64,000 nt of DNA, taken from the NCBI GenBank assembly GCA_964291365.2, contig OZ219989.1, positions 3,286,001 to 3,350,000 of the forward strand. Direction: 5' to 3'. The DNA comes from JBDWFY01 sp964291365 (GTDB lineage Bacteria; Pseudomonadota; Alphaproteobacteria; Rhizobiales; Stappiaceae). The notes beneath the pieces were generated by a model that was given only the letters and a program-made list of their open reading frames with translations, searched no databases and was not told the origin of the DNA. Of this stretch, positions 17,586 through 29,993 are shown in pieces. How positions within the stretch are numbered: position 1 is the first letter of the stretch; every line of letters starts with the position of its first letter. The position numbers and the translations under genes were made by a program.

Positions 17586-18866
17586 TTATTTTTCAACCAA
17601 CTTAAAAGCACCTTTCATCAAATTCATTTCACGCGATGAAAGAGATAATTTTTTAGCTATAATCGTCCAATCTTTTACCACTACCTCAATCTCCTCAATA
17701 ATTGTTCTGGCACGGGTATCCTCAATGCGAAAGTAGGGTGCTACACTTAAAATAAGCCCTAAGTCCTGACTATTATCTCCTTTAGAAATGTTAAGGGATA
17801 AGCCACCTGCTGTTGCTTCAGGGTTTATATCATAGGCAGGTGATAACACCCAGCCCTGACCTGTCAGTATAAAACCGTGATTGCGAAGATGGTCGTCGGT
17901 ATTAGAGACGTAGGCATAAAAAACAATACGTCGCCAAAGCTGCTCTAAATCTTGATTTACTCGTGCTCCATAACGTATTAAAAAATCAGCAAGATCCAAG
18001 TAACTTACACCTGAGTCTCTTCCATCACCATCCCTTTTACTAAGTAAAGTCATTGCTGACGCAAAGTGATAACGTTCACCAGTATCTGTACGGTCAAATC
18101 GTTTGGTGAGAAACGTATCATATTTTCCAGAGAAGTTTCGGATTTCAGATTGCGAAACATCAATGCCTGCATCTTGCGCCAATAAATAAACCAAATATTC
18201 CCATTTCCCAATATTGGTTTCATCACGGCGACTAGGGAATTTTGCAATCCAAAGATGATTTTTATCATCCAAAACACTGGATTTAGGTCGAGCACCGCCA
18301 AGTGATCCACCAGGCGCAATTAGCATGTTCAACCATTTAAGGTAATCACTTTCATTTTCAGCGTTTTCACGTTCTAATTGTAAGCTGGCATATTCCAAAT
18401 CTCTGAGCTTTGTCCAAGGTGGAATTGCCATACTTTCTTGATCATCTAAAAAAGGTGTGTCTTCAGATAATTGGAAACGCAAAGCACCGATACGGTAACC
18501 GTCATAAACTCCAAGTAGATAATCAGACTCCATTAATGTACGTATCTCCCGACCTTCAGCGTGCGCCTTTTGTGTCTCTCGGCGTTGCATTAGTACACGC
18601 CCCCAACGGTCGGGAGAGGAATCCAAAAACAGCCCAAAGTTATTTTGTCCATTACGTGCATATTGGGGGCCTGCGAACAAGCCTAAATCAGGGTCAAGAG
18701 ACTGAGCAAAAGGTGACTTTAACCATGATTGATCATATTCAAACGAAAATATCTCTTTTCCTCTGGAAGAGGCAAAAAATAGAGTCCCCATGAGTATGGG
18801 CTCTTGCATACCTCGCCAATGAGCACAAACCAAAATTGATTTTTGAGTTTCTTTCTTGCTTGCCAT
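17586..18866 (-). CDS. hipA: HipA-family serine/threonine kinase toxin
   Basis: HipA toxins are kinases that, in E. coli, inactivate glutamyl-tRNA synthetase and induce dormancy; the target here is unknown. The 426-residue protein has the N-terminal HipA subdomain, then GGSLGGARPK (residues 186-195, nucleotide-binding loop). The catalytic loop NTDDHLRNH (322-330) and the metal-binding SPAYDINP (342-349) follow, so all key kinase motifs are intact. Its start overlaps the stop of the HTH gene by one base, the standard antitoxin-then-toxin hipBA arrangement. HipA proteins of about 420 residues with this N-terminus are common, so the gene is probably full length. Confidence 0.88.
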   Translation of the reverse strand: MASKKETQKSILVCAHWRGMQEPILMGTLFFASSRGKEIFSFEYDQSWLKSPFAQSLDPDLGLFAGPQYARNGQNNFGLFLDSSPDRWGRVLMQRRETQKAHAEGREIRTLMESDYLLGVYDGYRIGALRFQLSEDTPFLDDQESMAIPPWTKLRDLEYASLQLERENAENESDYLKWLNMLIAPGGSLGGARPKSSVLDDKNHLWIAKFPSRRDETNIGKWEYLVYLLAQDAGIDVSQSEIRNFSGKYDTFLTKRFDRTDTGERYHFASAMTLLSKRDGDGRDSGVSYLDLADFLIRYGARVNQDLEQLWRRIVFYAYVSNTDDHLRNHGFILTGQGWVLSPAYDINPEATAGGLSLNISKGDNSQDLGLILSVAPYFRIEDTRARTIIEEIEVVVKDWTIIAKKLSLSSREMNLMKGAFKLVEK

Positions 18867-19186
18867 TATTTATTCCTCTTAGGAACGCGTTCTTTTGTTT
18901 GCATTAACTCAGCATCTTGTAAACGTCTACCTAGCGAATCATCGTTTGCGAGAAGCAATAAATCTTTTTCTAACCTCAGGCAAAACAAGACATTCGCATA
19001 TATACCCATTGCCACATTACTTTCACCATTTTCAACTTTACGGAGGGTAGTACGGCTGATGCCGGCTCGTTCCGAAAGCATCATTGTTGTTATTTTTCTA
19101 CGCAATCTCGCAAGTTTGATATTTTCACCTACACTTTGCAAAATTTCCTCCAAAACGGGAGAAATGAATCCGGTTTTTCTGTCCAT
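18866..19186 (-). CDS. hipB: HipB-like XRE-family antitoxin
   Basis: I choose the ATG at 19186 (MDRKTGFISP..., 106 residues) over the TTG at 19201. An XRE helix-turn-helix occupies about residues 20-75: IKLARLRRKITTMMLSERAG, ISRTTLRKVENGESNVAMGI. The extended polar tail could wrap HipA. HipB binds and inhibits HipA and represses the operon. The stop overlaps the hipA start. A perfect 14-bp palindrome 44 bp upstream is a candidate operator. Confidence 0.85.
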   Translation of the reverse strand: MDRKTGFISPVLEEILQSVGENIKLARLRRKITTMMLSERAGISRTTLRKVENGESNVAMGIYANVLFCLRLEKDLLLLANDDSLGRRLQDAELMQTKERVPKRNK

Positions 19187-19229
19187 ATTATGAAATCCCA
19201 ATGGTTACTATTATGTCCAAATATAGCCA

Positions 19230-19243
19230 ATATTGTACAATAT
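19230..19243. promoter_or_regulatory. Candidate HipB operator palindrome
   Basis: ATATTGTACAATAT is a perfect 14-bp palindrome located 44 bp upstream of the hipB start. Autoregulation by HipB through palindromes near the promoter is established in E. coli, but this sequence differs from that operator, so the assignment is by position and symmetry only. Confidence 0.45.
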
Positions 19244-19475
19244 ACTAACCATTAAGGCAAAAAAATTATTGGGGATATAAAGATCTTGCTTCTTGACTTG
19301 AAGATTGTACGAGAACTGGCTGGTTGGCCTTGAAACGGATGAGAGTGTCGTAAGTGCATAAGATCTGTTTTCATGCAAAACATCAACTCAGCTTGTGAAC
19401 AAGGTATTAAACTGAAGTTTTAAGCACAAAAAAGTCGATCAGAACTAGCGTTAGAATGGTTCGAAAATGACGAAT

Positions 19476-19552
<77 letters not shown>

Positions 19553-20363
19553 CAAATGAAAAATTAATTTCCTAGTAAGTAAAATAGTAAAGTATAAATA
19601 TTTTTCAACACATTTTTGAAAATATTAAGAAAGTTGGAAATATCACTAAAAGAACGACATCTTTAAATTCTGTTGAATCTAAATAAACATTGTAAATAAC
19701 CCCAAACAGTCTTACAAACTAGCTTGTCACTTTGCAAAATTCCGAGTTAAAATTAGTAATCCATTGATTTAAAAAGTATCGCAATTCAAACTTCTTGAAA
19801 AATTTTAAACTTTTTTTAATAAACCCTTAATTAATTTGATAATTTGAAAGTTCTACAAAGTTGACGGCTATTGGTCGTAAACTCCGTCAACTAGGCTGTA
19901 AGGCTTATATTTAAAGGTTTGTATTTCAAACTCTTTGATTTGATACATATATAAATTTTCTATCGACTAAGAATTCCAATAGACAATCAATAAATACAAT
20001 AATTGCGGATATTTCTCGAAGTTCTGTAGAGTTAACTGCTAGTGAACGTAAACTCCGTCAACTTAATAATATTGATTTTAATTTCGGGGAATTTTGATGA
20101 ATAGTAAAATTATTTACTCAAACACAATTGGAATCTGAAATTGCCAATCCAAAATAATTCTCGTTCAATTTTTGAAATCTCTGCTTCATCACATCCTACC
20201 CTGCAATACTTTTTTATAAAATTACCTAAAATCACAAAGATTGCTTTTACTTATACCTTAAATAGATGGAAGTAATGAACTGGATTTTACAAAGCTAGGT
20301 AATCGTGATAAAACCCGTCATATATTAGTCCCTATCTGCCAAAATTGAATCCAATTTTTCTGT
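19553..20363. other. Gene-free interval with a two-copy degenerate element
   Basis: No convincing gene is visible. Two related segments lie on the plus strand, at about 19850-19905 and 20025-20080, sharing CGTAAACTCCGTCAACT and a TCTGTAGAGTTAACTG / TCTACAAAGTTGACGG start. In the first, GTTGACGG and CCGTCAAC can form an 8-bp hairpin. Read as protein, both give a similar string (SSxxLTAxxRKLRQL), so they may instead be fragments of a decayed gene. Confidence 0.4.
19581..19608 (-). promoter_or_regulatory. Possible promoter for tRNA-fMet
   Basis: On the minus strand TTGAAA (19608-19603), a 16-bp spacer and TATTTT (19586-19581) precede the tRNA by about 28 bp. If used, the tRNA would not depend on the distant rRNA promoter. 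The match to consensus is modest and the region is AT-rich, so chance is possible. Confidence 0.35.
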
Positions 20364-20702
20364 CTAACCGTATTGTTGAGCTACTGTGAAGGGTTGCTTT
20401 ACTACAGAAGAGGCTTTCTTTTCTCGTACTTTCTCCTTTCCAGCCGATTGATTAAACAAACGATATTTTTTTTCTATACGCATTAATACATGTGCAGGTA
20501 TATCCAATTCCTTTTCAAATTTCTTTGCTAACTCCATTGTCAGTGGTTTCTTATCTACAACAACCTTTTTCACTGACCCAACAGAACAACCACACAAATC
20601 AGCAAATTTCTCATACGAATATCCATGATATTCCATATGATCTTCAACAAACTCTCCGGGCGCAAATGCATATTTTAATTTAAATGGGGCTGACTTAGTC
20701 AT
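20364..20702 (-). CDS. HigA-like antitoxin, cassette 1
   Basis: From the ATG at 20702, which has AAGGAA about 7 bases upstream, the protein has 112 residues. It shows the HigA/VapI pattern: a start like FAPGEFVEDHMEYHGYSYEK, an XRE helix-turn-helix with FADLCGCSVGSVKKVV, then LTMELAKKFEKELDIPAHVL and RIEKKYRLF. HigA antitoxins bind the preceding HigB toxin and repress the operon. A lysine-rich linker is followed by a conserved tail, SSVVKQPFTVAQQ, shared with cassettes 2 and 3. The toxin gene ends 38 bp upstream. Confidence 0.8.
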   Translation of the reverse strand: MTKSAPFKLKYAFAPGEFVEDHMEYHGYSYEKFADLCGCSVGSVKKVVVDKKPLTMELAKKFEKELDIPAHVLMRIEKKYRLFNQSAGKEKVREKKASSVVKQPFTVAQQYG

Positions 20703-20740
20703 AAATTTTTCCTTCTTTGTAAGAGGCACTGATTCTTACC

Positions 20741-21073
20741 TCAGTGATAATCACATATATCTATAATACATATTTTAGTAACATTATCAAGATCTACCGA
20801 ATTGTCTGGTAGTTTCGGAATTGAGTCATGATTAATTTCAAATACTAACCGAAGCTTATTTGTAACATCTATAGCATAGTTTCCTTTCAAATCTTCAGTA
20901 AGTAAGTGTCTTCTGATTGGAGGTTTCACCGATATTTGTCCCAAATTATCGTGTTGCTCCAGTATCTCAATACTCTTTAAAACTTTAACAGCTGCTTGAT
21001 TGAAGCGTTTCTTCAATTTTCTTGGGTCATTGATGATTTTCTCTAGTTTTCTATCCTTGAAGGTGATTTCCAT
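20741..21073 (-). CDS. HigB-like toxin (RelE/ParE superfamily), cassette 1
   Basis: The 110-residue protein has the HigB fold signature: an early basic helix (LEKIINDPRKLKKRFNQAAV), a central segment ending GNYAIDVTNKLRLVFEI, and the terminal DICDYH. HigB toxins cleave mRNA on the ribosome. It is slightly longer than the typical 92-residue HigB because of an insertion before the end (DSIPKLPDNSVDL). Its ATG has AAGGAA about 9 bases upstream inside a repeated leader. Toxin-before-antitoxin order is typical of higBA. Confidence 0.8.
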   Translation of the reverse strand: MEITFKDRKLEKIINDPRKLKKRFNQAAVKVLKSIEILEQHDNLGQISVKPPIRRHLLTEDLKGNYAIDVTNKLRLVFEINHDSIPKLPDNSVDLDNVTKICIIDICDYH

Positions 21074-21235
21074 CTGATGCTTCCTTGTTCATTTTGTGTA
21101 TTCATTGGCATTTACAACCATCAATGCCATTTTCATCAGCGTCACGAACGGAAGCTGTTTAAATCGGTACCATCAGGCTGGGATTTATAAATTCAATTTC
21201 TGTGGTGTCCTCCTAGAGGATTGTGAATAAGTTGT
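21071..21235 (-). repeat. Cassette leader repeat, copy 1
   Basis: About 165 bp upstream of toxin 1 that recur with modest divergence at 21986-22150 and 23328-23495. Shared blocks on the plus strand include CCTTGTTCATTTTGTGT, CACGAACGGAAGCTG and CCATCAGGCTGGGATT. The block GTGTCCTCCTNGAGGATTGTGAATA closes the repeat. In this copy the short ORF present in the other two copies is stopped early (ATG GTA CCG ATT TAA). Confidence 0.85.
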
Positions 21236-21277
21236 GATTCGTGTTCCGAAGCTCCAATTTGAATCCAATTTTATTGA

Positions 21278-21619
21278 TTAGCCAAATTGTTGAGCTACTG
21301 TAAAGGGTTGCTTTACTACAGAAGAGGCTTTCTCTTCTCGCTCTTTGGCCTTGACAACTGGTTTTAATCGAGAACGGTAATCTAATTCAATACGCATCAA
21401 CAAATCTGCTGGCATATCCAATTCCTTCTCTATCTTTTTAGCCAAATCAAGAGTTAATGGAGCTTTATTAACTACTAACTCTTGCACTAACAGTACTTCA
21501 CAATTACACCGGTCCGCAAATTCTTGGAACGAAAGATCATAATATTCCATATATTCCTTTATATATCTTCCAGGTGCAACTGCAAAATTTAATTTACAAG
21601 GAGCCATTGTATTCGTCAT
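21278..21619 (-). CDS. HigA-like antitoxin, cassette 2
   Basis: The 113-residue protein is a paralogue of the cassette 1 antitoxin. It has VAPGRYIKEYMEYYDLSFQE, a helix-turn-helix around FADRCNCEVLLVQELVV, LTLDLAKKIEKELDMPADLL, and the shared tail SSVVKQPFTVAQQFG. The DNA-recognition helix differs strongly from cassette 1, so DNA or partner specificity may have diverged. It follows toxin 2 by 48 bp. Confidence 0.78.
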   Translation of the reverse strand: MTNTMAPCKLNFAVAPGRYIKEYMEYYDLSFQEFADRCNCEVLLVQELVVNKAPLTLDLAKKIEKELDMPADLLMRIELDYRSRLKPVVKAKEREEKASSVVKQPFTVAQQFG

Positions 21620-21667
21620 GATACTTTCCTTTTTTGTATGAGGTACTAATTTTTACCTCAATGATAA

Positions 21668-21988
21668 TCATATATCTCTATGATACATATTTTGGTTATT
21701 ATCAACATCTACTGATTTATCAGGTCGTCTAGGAATCGGGTTGTGATTGATTTCAAAAACTATCCGCAATTCTCTGTTAACATCCACCGCATAGTTTCCT
21801 TTATGATCCCCTTTCAACAAATGAAGTCTTGTTGGTGGTTTCTCTGATACTTCCCCCAAATTAGCCGCTCTTGACAATATTTTTAATTTGTTTTCAATAT
21901 TTTCAGCTGCCTGATTGTAGCGTCTTCGCAGCTTCCTTGGGTCATTGATGATTTTTTCCAGTTTTTTATCTTTGTATGTGACTTCCAT
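21668..21988 (-). CDS. HigB-like toxin with altered C-terminus, cassette 2
   Basis: The 106-residue protein keeps the basic helix (LEKIINDPRKLRRRYNQAAE) and GNYAVDVNRELRIVFEI. Small indels just after VDVDN change the reading frame, so it ends NQNMYHRDI in place of the family ending DxxDYH seen in paralogues 1 and 4. The nucleotide sequence of the lost ending is still recognisable beyond the shift. This may inactivate the toxin while its antitoxin stays intact. Confidence 0.72.
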   Translation of the reverse strand: MEVTYKDKKLEKIINDPRKLRRRYNQAAENIENKLKILSRAANLGEVSEKPPTRLHLLKGDHKGNYAVDVNRELRIVFEINHNPIPRRPDKSVDVDNNQNMYHRDI

Positions 21989-22150
21989 CTGATGTTACCT
22001 TGTTCATTTTGTGTGTTCATTGGTAATTTCAACCGTCAATGCCATTGTCATCAGATTCACGAACGGAAGCTGTTTGAACCGCAACCATCAGGCTGGGATT
22101 AATAAGTCAATTTTTGTGGTGTCCTCCTCGAGGATTGTGAATATCGGTGT
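21986..22150 (-). repeat. Cassette leader repeat, copy 2
   Basis: Second copy of the roughly 165-bp leader, directly upstream of toxin 2. Besides the shared blocks it continues into GTGAATATCGGTGTGTTTG, which matches the sequence that flanks the 5S gene in copy 3. It can encode a 19-codon ORF on the minus strand starting ATG GTT GCG and ending GGC ATT GAC GGT TGA. Confidence 0.85.
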
Positions 22151-22192
22151 GTTTGTTGTACTTGAACTCTAAATCAAATCCAATTCCACAGC

Positions 22193-22561
22193 CTAACCAA
22201 ATTGTTGAGCTACTGTAATTGGTTGCTTTACTACAGAAGAGGCTTTCTTTTCTCGCTCTTTGACCTTAGCTGCTGGTTTGACTCGAGAACGGTAATCTAC
22301 TTCAATACGCATTAATGTCTCACCAGGAATATCTATTACTTTTTCAAATTTCTTGGCCAATTTCAACGTTAAAGGTACTTTATCTATTACTATTTCTTTT
22401 ACTGACTCAATGGAACACCCGCACAGATCAGCAAATTTCTCATATGAATACCCATAATATTTCATATGTTCCTCAATATACTCACCTGGTGCAACAGCAT
22501 AATTTGATTTGAATGTAGTATTTGAATTTTTCATAACGATCTCGATAATAATTGTATTCAT
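22193..22561 (-). CDS. Orphan HigA-like antitoxin, cassette 3
   Basis: I place the start at the ATG at 22561, preceded by AGGAGATCTA, giving 122 residues. A later ATG at 22534 is the position matching the paralogues. It resembles the cassette 1 antitoxin most closely (YGYSYEKFADLCGCSIESVK) and keeps the tail SSVVKQPITVAQQFG. No toxin gene precedes it: only 49 bp separate it from antitoxin 4. The partner has probably been deleted, or it may act on toxins of the other cassettes. Confidence 0.72.
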   Translation of the reverse strand: MNTIIIEIVMKNSNTTFKSNYAVAPGEYIEEHMKYYGYSYEKFADLCGCSIESVKEIVIDKVPLTLKLAKKFEKVIDIPGETLMRIEVDYRSRVKPAAKVKEREKKASSVVKQPITVAQQFG

Positions 22562-22634
22562 TAGATCTCCTATATGTAACATCACTCATAGGAGTCTAAA
22601 CACCAAAAAAATCCAATTACACTGTCTAACCGAA

Positions 22635-22964
22635 TTATTGAGCGGGTACTAAGATTTGATCAACTGGAGTTGTTTTCTTTTCTCGCTCTTTGACCTTAAC
22701 GATTGGTTTTATTCGAGAACGGTAATCTTTTTCTATGCGCATCAGTACATGTGCGGGAATATGTATAACTTTCCCGATTTTTTGTGCTAACATTTGCGTT
22801 AAAGGTTTATTTTCAATGACAATCTCTCGTACATTTTCAACAGCACAATTACAACGATCTGCAAATTCTTGGAACGATAGATCATAATATTCCATATACT
22901 CCTTGACATATCTTCCTGGTGCAACAGCAAAGTTACATTGATAAGGTGATTCTGAATTAGACAT
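22635..22964 (-). CDS. HigA-like antitoxin, cassette 4
   Basis: The 109-residue protein resembles the cassette 2 antitoxin (VAPGRYVKEYMEYYDLSFQE, FADRCNCAVENVREIV) but its end is different (TTPVDQILVPAQ), without the SSVVKQP tail of the other three. It is 33 bp downstream of toxin 4 and has AAGGAGATTACC before the ATG. It is the antitoxin of the 5S-proximal cassette. Confidence 0.78.
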   Translation of the reverse strand: MSNSESPYQCNFAVAPGRYVKEYMEYYDLSFQEFADRCNCAVENVREIVIENKPLTQMLAQKIGKVIHIPAHVLMRIEKDYRSRIKPIVKVKEREKKTTPVDQILVPAQ

Positions 22965-22997
22965 GGTAATCTCCTTTTTTGATGTTCAAAACTAAGT

Positions 22998-23330
22998 TTA
23001 ATGATAATCAATAATCTCTACAATCAATATTTTTGTTACTAGATTAATATTAACAGAGTTATTTGAATGTAGTGGGATTGGTTCCTGATTAATTTCTAAA
23101 ACCATCCGTAGTTTTCTGTTAACATCAATAGCATATTTACCCTTAAGGTCACCTTTCAACAAGTGAAGTCTAGTTGGTGGACCTGTGTGAATTTGTCCTA
23201 AGTTATCTGCACTTATTAACAATTTAATTCTATTCTCAATAATCTCAGCTGCTTGATTGAAGCGTTTTCGCAGCTTCCTTGGATCTTTAGTTATCTTCTC
23301 AAGTCCTTTATCCTTGAAGGTGATTTCCAT
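22998..23330 (-). CDS. HigB-like toxin, cassette 4 (5S-proximal)
   Basis: The 110-residue protein has LEKITKDPRKLRKRFNQAAE, the core GKYAIDVNRKLRMVLEI and an intact ending VEIIDYH. AAGGAAACATCAG precedes the ATG. The leader upstream of it runs straight into the 3' side of the 5S gene, so read-through from the rRNA operon could reach this toxin unless a terminator intervenes. I see no classical hairpin plus T-run in the leader. Confidence 0.8.
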   Translation of the reverse strand: MEITFKDKGLEKITKDPRKLRKRFNQAAEIIENRIKLLISADNLGQIHTGPPTRLHLLKGDLKGKYAIDVNRKLRMVLEINQEPIPLHSNNSVNINLVTKILIVEIIDYH

Positions 23331-23495
23331 CTGATGTTTCCTTGTTCATTTTGTGTGTTCATTGGCACTTTCAACCATCAATGCCATTGTCATCAGCGTC
23401 ACGAACGGAAGCTGGTTGAACCGGAACCATCAGGCTGGGATTTGTCAAGATTTCTGTGTTGTCCTCCTGGAGGAATTGTGAATAGTGGTGTGTTT
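23328..23495 (-). repeat. Cassette leader repeat, copy 3, abutting the 5S gene
   Basis: Third copy of the leader. Its distal part (TCCTCCTGGAGGAATTGTGAA, then TAGTGGTGTGTTTGGTG) lies directly between toxin 4 and the 5S rRNA gene. Copies 1 and 2 carry related sequence away from any 5S gene, which suggests the cassettes spread by tandem duplication starting here. A 19-codon ORF (ATG GTT CCG ... GGT TGA) is intact. Confidence 0.85.
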
Positions 23496-23501
23496 GGTGC
23501 A

Positions 23502-23616
23502 CCTGGCGGTGACCTACTCTCCCGCGTCTTGAGACGAAGTACCATTGGCGCTGGGGAGTTTAACGGCCGAGTTCGGAATGGGATCGGGTGCAGGCTCCCC
23601 GCAATAGCCACCAAGT
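23502..23616 (-). rRNA. rrf: 5S ribosomal RNA
   Basis: On the minus strand the sequence has typical 5S blocks: CACCCGATCCCATTCCGAAC, TCGGCCGTTAAACTCC and GGGAGAGTAGGTCACCGCCAG, paired at the ends through CTTGGTGGC. It follows the 23S gene by about 80 bp. End positions are estimated to a few bases. Confidence 0.95.
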
Positions 23617-23697
23617 GCACGAAACACACGGATTGAAGGCGAAAGGCTTGAGAAGAACTGGATGCGTTGTGTGGGGTTCGGCGTGAGCAATGGGAGG

Positions 23698-26423
<2,726 letters not shown>

Positions 26424-26692
26424 TCCCATTGCTCACGCCCAATCGCGCCACACAACAGAAGCATCCAGTTTGTGTTCTTCTCGAGCCTTGTCCGACCAAG
26501 GAGCGGTCACCCCCGCAGATCATTCAGTCAACAACCAAACCATCCGCTAACACTACCCATCTCATCACGATAGGATGCAAAGACCACGGGTAGCTCATCG
26601 AACAAGCCTTCTATTCACAATGTCAGAAATCAGGCCGATGCCACCAGGGCATCCGCCAAACTATGTTCTCAAGTTCAAAACCAGCACTAAAG

Positions 26693-26768
26693 TGGTGGAG
26701 CCAGACGGGATCGAACCGACGACCTCATGCTTGCAAAGCACGCGCTCTCCCAACTGAGCTATGGCCCC
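26693..26768 (-). tRNA. tRNA-Ala (TGC)
   Basis: The 76-nt cloverleaf with 5' GGGGCCATAGCTCAGTTGGG, anticodon loop CTTTGCAAG and 3' CTGGCTCCACCA lies in the 16S-23S spacer, as is usual in Alphaproteobacteria. Confidence 0.97.
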
Positions 26769-26800
26769 AGCATAGTGTAATCACACTATCAACTGCATCA

Positions 26801-26877
<77 letters not shown>

Positions 26878-27035
26878 GTGCCCTTGGCTTTGAACCAGAA
26901 AGAGAAACGTAGTCGGCGCACTGTTGCCAATCAAGCTGAGGCATCAAATTGTAGCAGTCTACAAATCAATGCATCATGGTTAAAGTTCGGTTCAAGCCCG
27001 GTCAATAATCCGACCAGCTCTCAAACCAATCCTTA

Positions 27036-28518
<1,483 letters not shown>

Positions 28519-28849
28519 TCAAGTTCAATCCGGCATGGTCACGCTTTGCTTGACGAGGACACGCTCCACCACAATCATCAATGAACCCAACAATACAAAG
28601 ATCATCAAGCCCACTAATCACCATAGTAAAGTAGTGTCTTCTTGAAAAACGTAACCCGCCGTCGTCTCTTCACAACGCTAAGCACATAACCGCACCCAAC
28701 GTTGTCGCAACAACCGCGCCGACCACGTTTCTCTTTCTTCATATGCAATTGTCAAATAACCGAGCGGTCAAACCCCCTCGTGCAAACAAACACACCAAAC
28801 CACCCAAATTCTTACACCCGGGTTGCCCAGTCGTCCGTCGCAAAATATG

Positions 28850-28878
28850 AAATAATTCAACCACAACACCTTTGTCAA
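28850..28878 (-). promoter_or_regulatory. rRNA operon promoter P2
   Basis: A second TTGACA (28878-28873), 17 bp, then TTATTT (28855-28850). The first nine bases and part of the spacer (TTGACAAAG...GTTGTGGT) resemble P1, 55 bp upstream, so the pair looks like a tandem duplication. The -10 is weaker than in P1. Confidence 0.55.
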
Positions 28879-28904
28879 TGACAAATGTTGCCGCTGATAA
28901 TTTC

Positions 28905-28933
28905 AATATAAGCACCACAACAAACTTTGTCAA
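28905..28933 (-). promoter_or_regulatory. rRNA operon promoter P1
   Basis: On the minus strand TTGACA (28933-28928), a 17-bp spacer and TATATT (28910-28905) form a near-consensus sigma-70 promoter about 390 bp upstream of the 16S gene. Position and strength fit an rrn promoter. Confidence 0.75.
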
Positions 28934-29521
28934 CCCTAAATTAAATATTTTTTGCAATTATTTTTTTCTATCCCCAACAATGCCCAATCAACCGCTATTT
29001 GCACCCAATAAAAAATTTCATTGGAAGTTAATTTGATATCAATAATCAACCGCAATCAATCAACTAACAACAACAATGCAATAAAAAATTACAGTAACAC
29101 CGCGTCGCAGCGAAACCAATATTGAAGTCACTGCGCTATTATCTCTATTATAATGACTATCAGTCCGCTACCAATCAGGTACGCATTATAAATAACGATC
29201 GCTTCGCACATTTACTGTCGGCACGAATCCAACAACTAAATTCTTCGTAATCTTAAACAGCTCAATTCTTTCAAATATTGTTACGCAGCAAATCTTAAAA
29301 ATTGATACACCGTTGACCATTTATATGTTTTCGTTACTTGCTTCAGCATCAAAAAACTATATCTCTAACTGCTAAATCAATTTCCAAATGCTTCACTTAA
29401 CTTGATATATAATTCCATTTACCTTATTCTTATTTTAAATAAAATTATGAAATTGGTAAAATACCTAACACTAGTATTTACCACAAGGTTAATTCTCTTC
29501 AACACACTCTGGGGAATCAAG

Positions 29522-29971
29522 ATGAAAGCAGAAGAATTAGTAGACTACTCAATATCTCTACCTGCAGAGTATTTAGAAGAGTTAAAGCAATTTTCAGCAG
29601 AACGCGGAAAATCGTCAAAATTGCTTGCGGGTGAAATCATTGCTGATTATATTAAAAAGACTGGTGCAAAGCCCCCTCCAGCTGACCAAATTATTGAAAA
29701 ATTGAAACACGCTCAATCCAAATTTAAATCAGAAAATGTTATCCACCTAAGCTTATTTGGTTCTGTAGCGCGTGGTGATGCACATTATGGTAGTGATATA
29801 GATTTAGTCGCTGAATATGACTGTGGAGTTGGAATCATGAAATGGGGAAGAACTAAAAAAATTGCAAAAGAAGTACTTGGAGAGAAATATAAGATTGACT
29901 TAGTACCATCAAAATCTCTGAAAAAAGAAATACGCGAATCAGCAATGAGGGACGCAGTCAAAATTTTTTGA
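29522..29971 (+). CDS. MNT-type nucleotidyltransferase, antitoxin of a HEPN/MNT pair
   Basis: I choose the ATG at 29522, preceded by GGGGAATCAAG, giving 149 residues. The C-terminal half is a minimal nucleotidyltransferase with FGSVARGDAHYGSDIDL (about 79-95), where GS and the DxD aspartates bind nucleotide and metal. In MntA/HepT systems this enzyme AMPylates the HEPN toxin and neutralises it. The N-terminal 50 residues (SISLPAEYLEELKQFSAERG) resemble a short ribbon-helix-helix or CopG-like segment, an unusual addition. The HepT-like gene begins 22 bp downstream. Confidence 0.8.
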   Translation: MKAEELVDYSISLPAEYLEELKQFSAERGKSSKLLAGEIIADYIKKTGAKPPPADQIIEKLKHAQSKFKSENVIHLSLFGSVARGDAHYGSDIDLVAEYDCGVGIMKWGRTKKIAKEVLGEKYKIDLVPSKSLKKEIRESAMRDAVKIF

Positions 29972-29993
29972 TTGTACTTGAAGGTACTATTCA

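Larger units (their letters stand above)
28519..29521. other. rRNA leader, promoter region and gene-free upstream DNA
   Basis: About 330 bp between P2 and the 16S gene form the rRNA leader, markedly richer in C than the rest of the window on the plus strand. From 28940 to 29521 I see no supportable gene. The in-frame extension of the MNT gene back to 29402 is AT-rich and lacks a ribosome-binding site. Confidence 0.5.

Noticed and set aside
20300..23500. A CRISPR-like array, because of regularly repeated leaders
   Set aside because: The repeats are about 165 bp, occur three times and are separated by protein-coding genes, unlike short direct repeats with unique spacers.
29402..29521. A 40-residue N-terminal extension of the MNT protein
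   Set aside because: It lacks a ribosome-binding site and conservation-like features, while the ATG at 29522 follows GGGGAATCAAG at good spacing.
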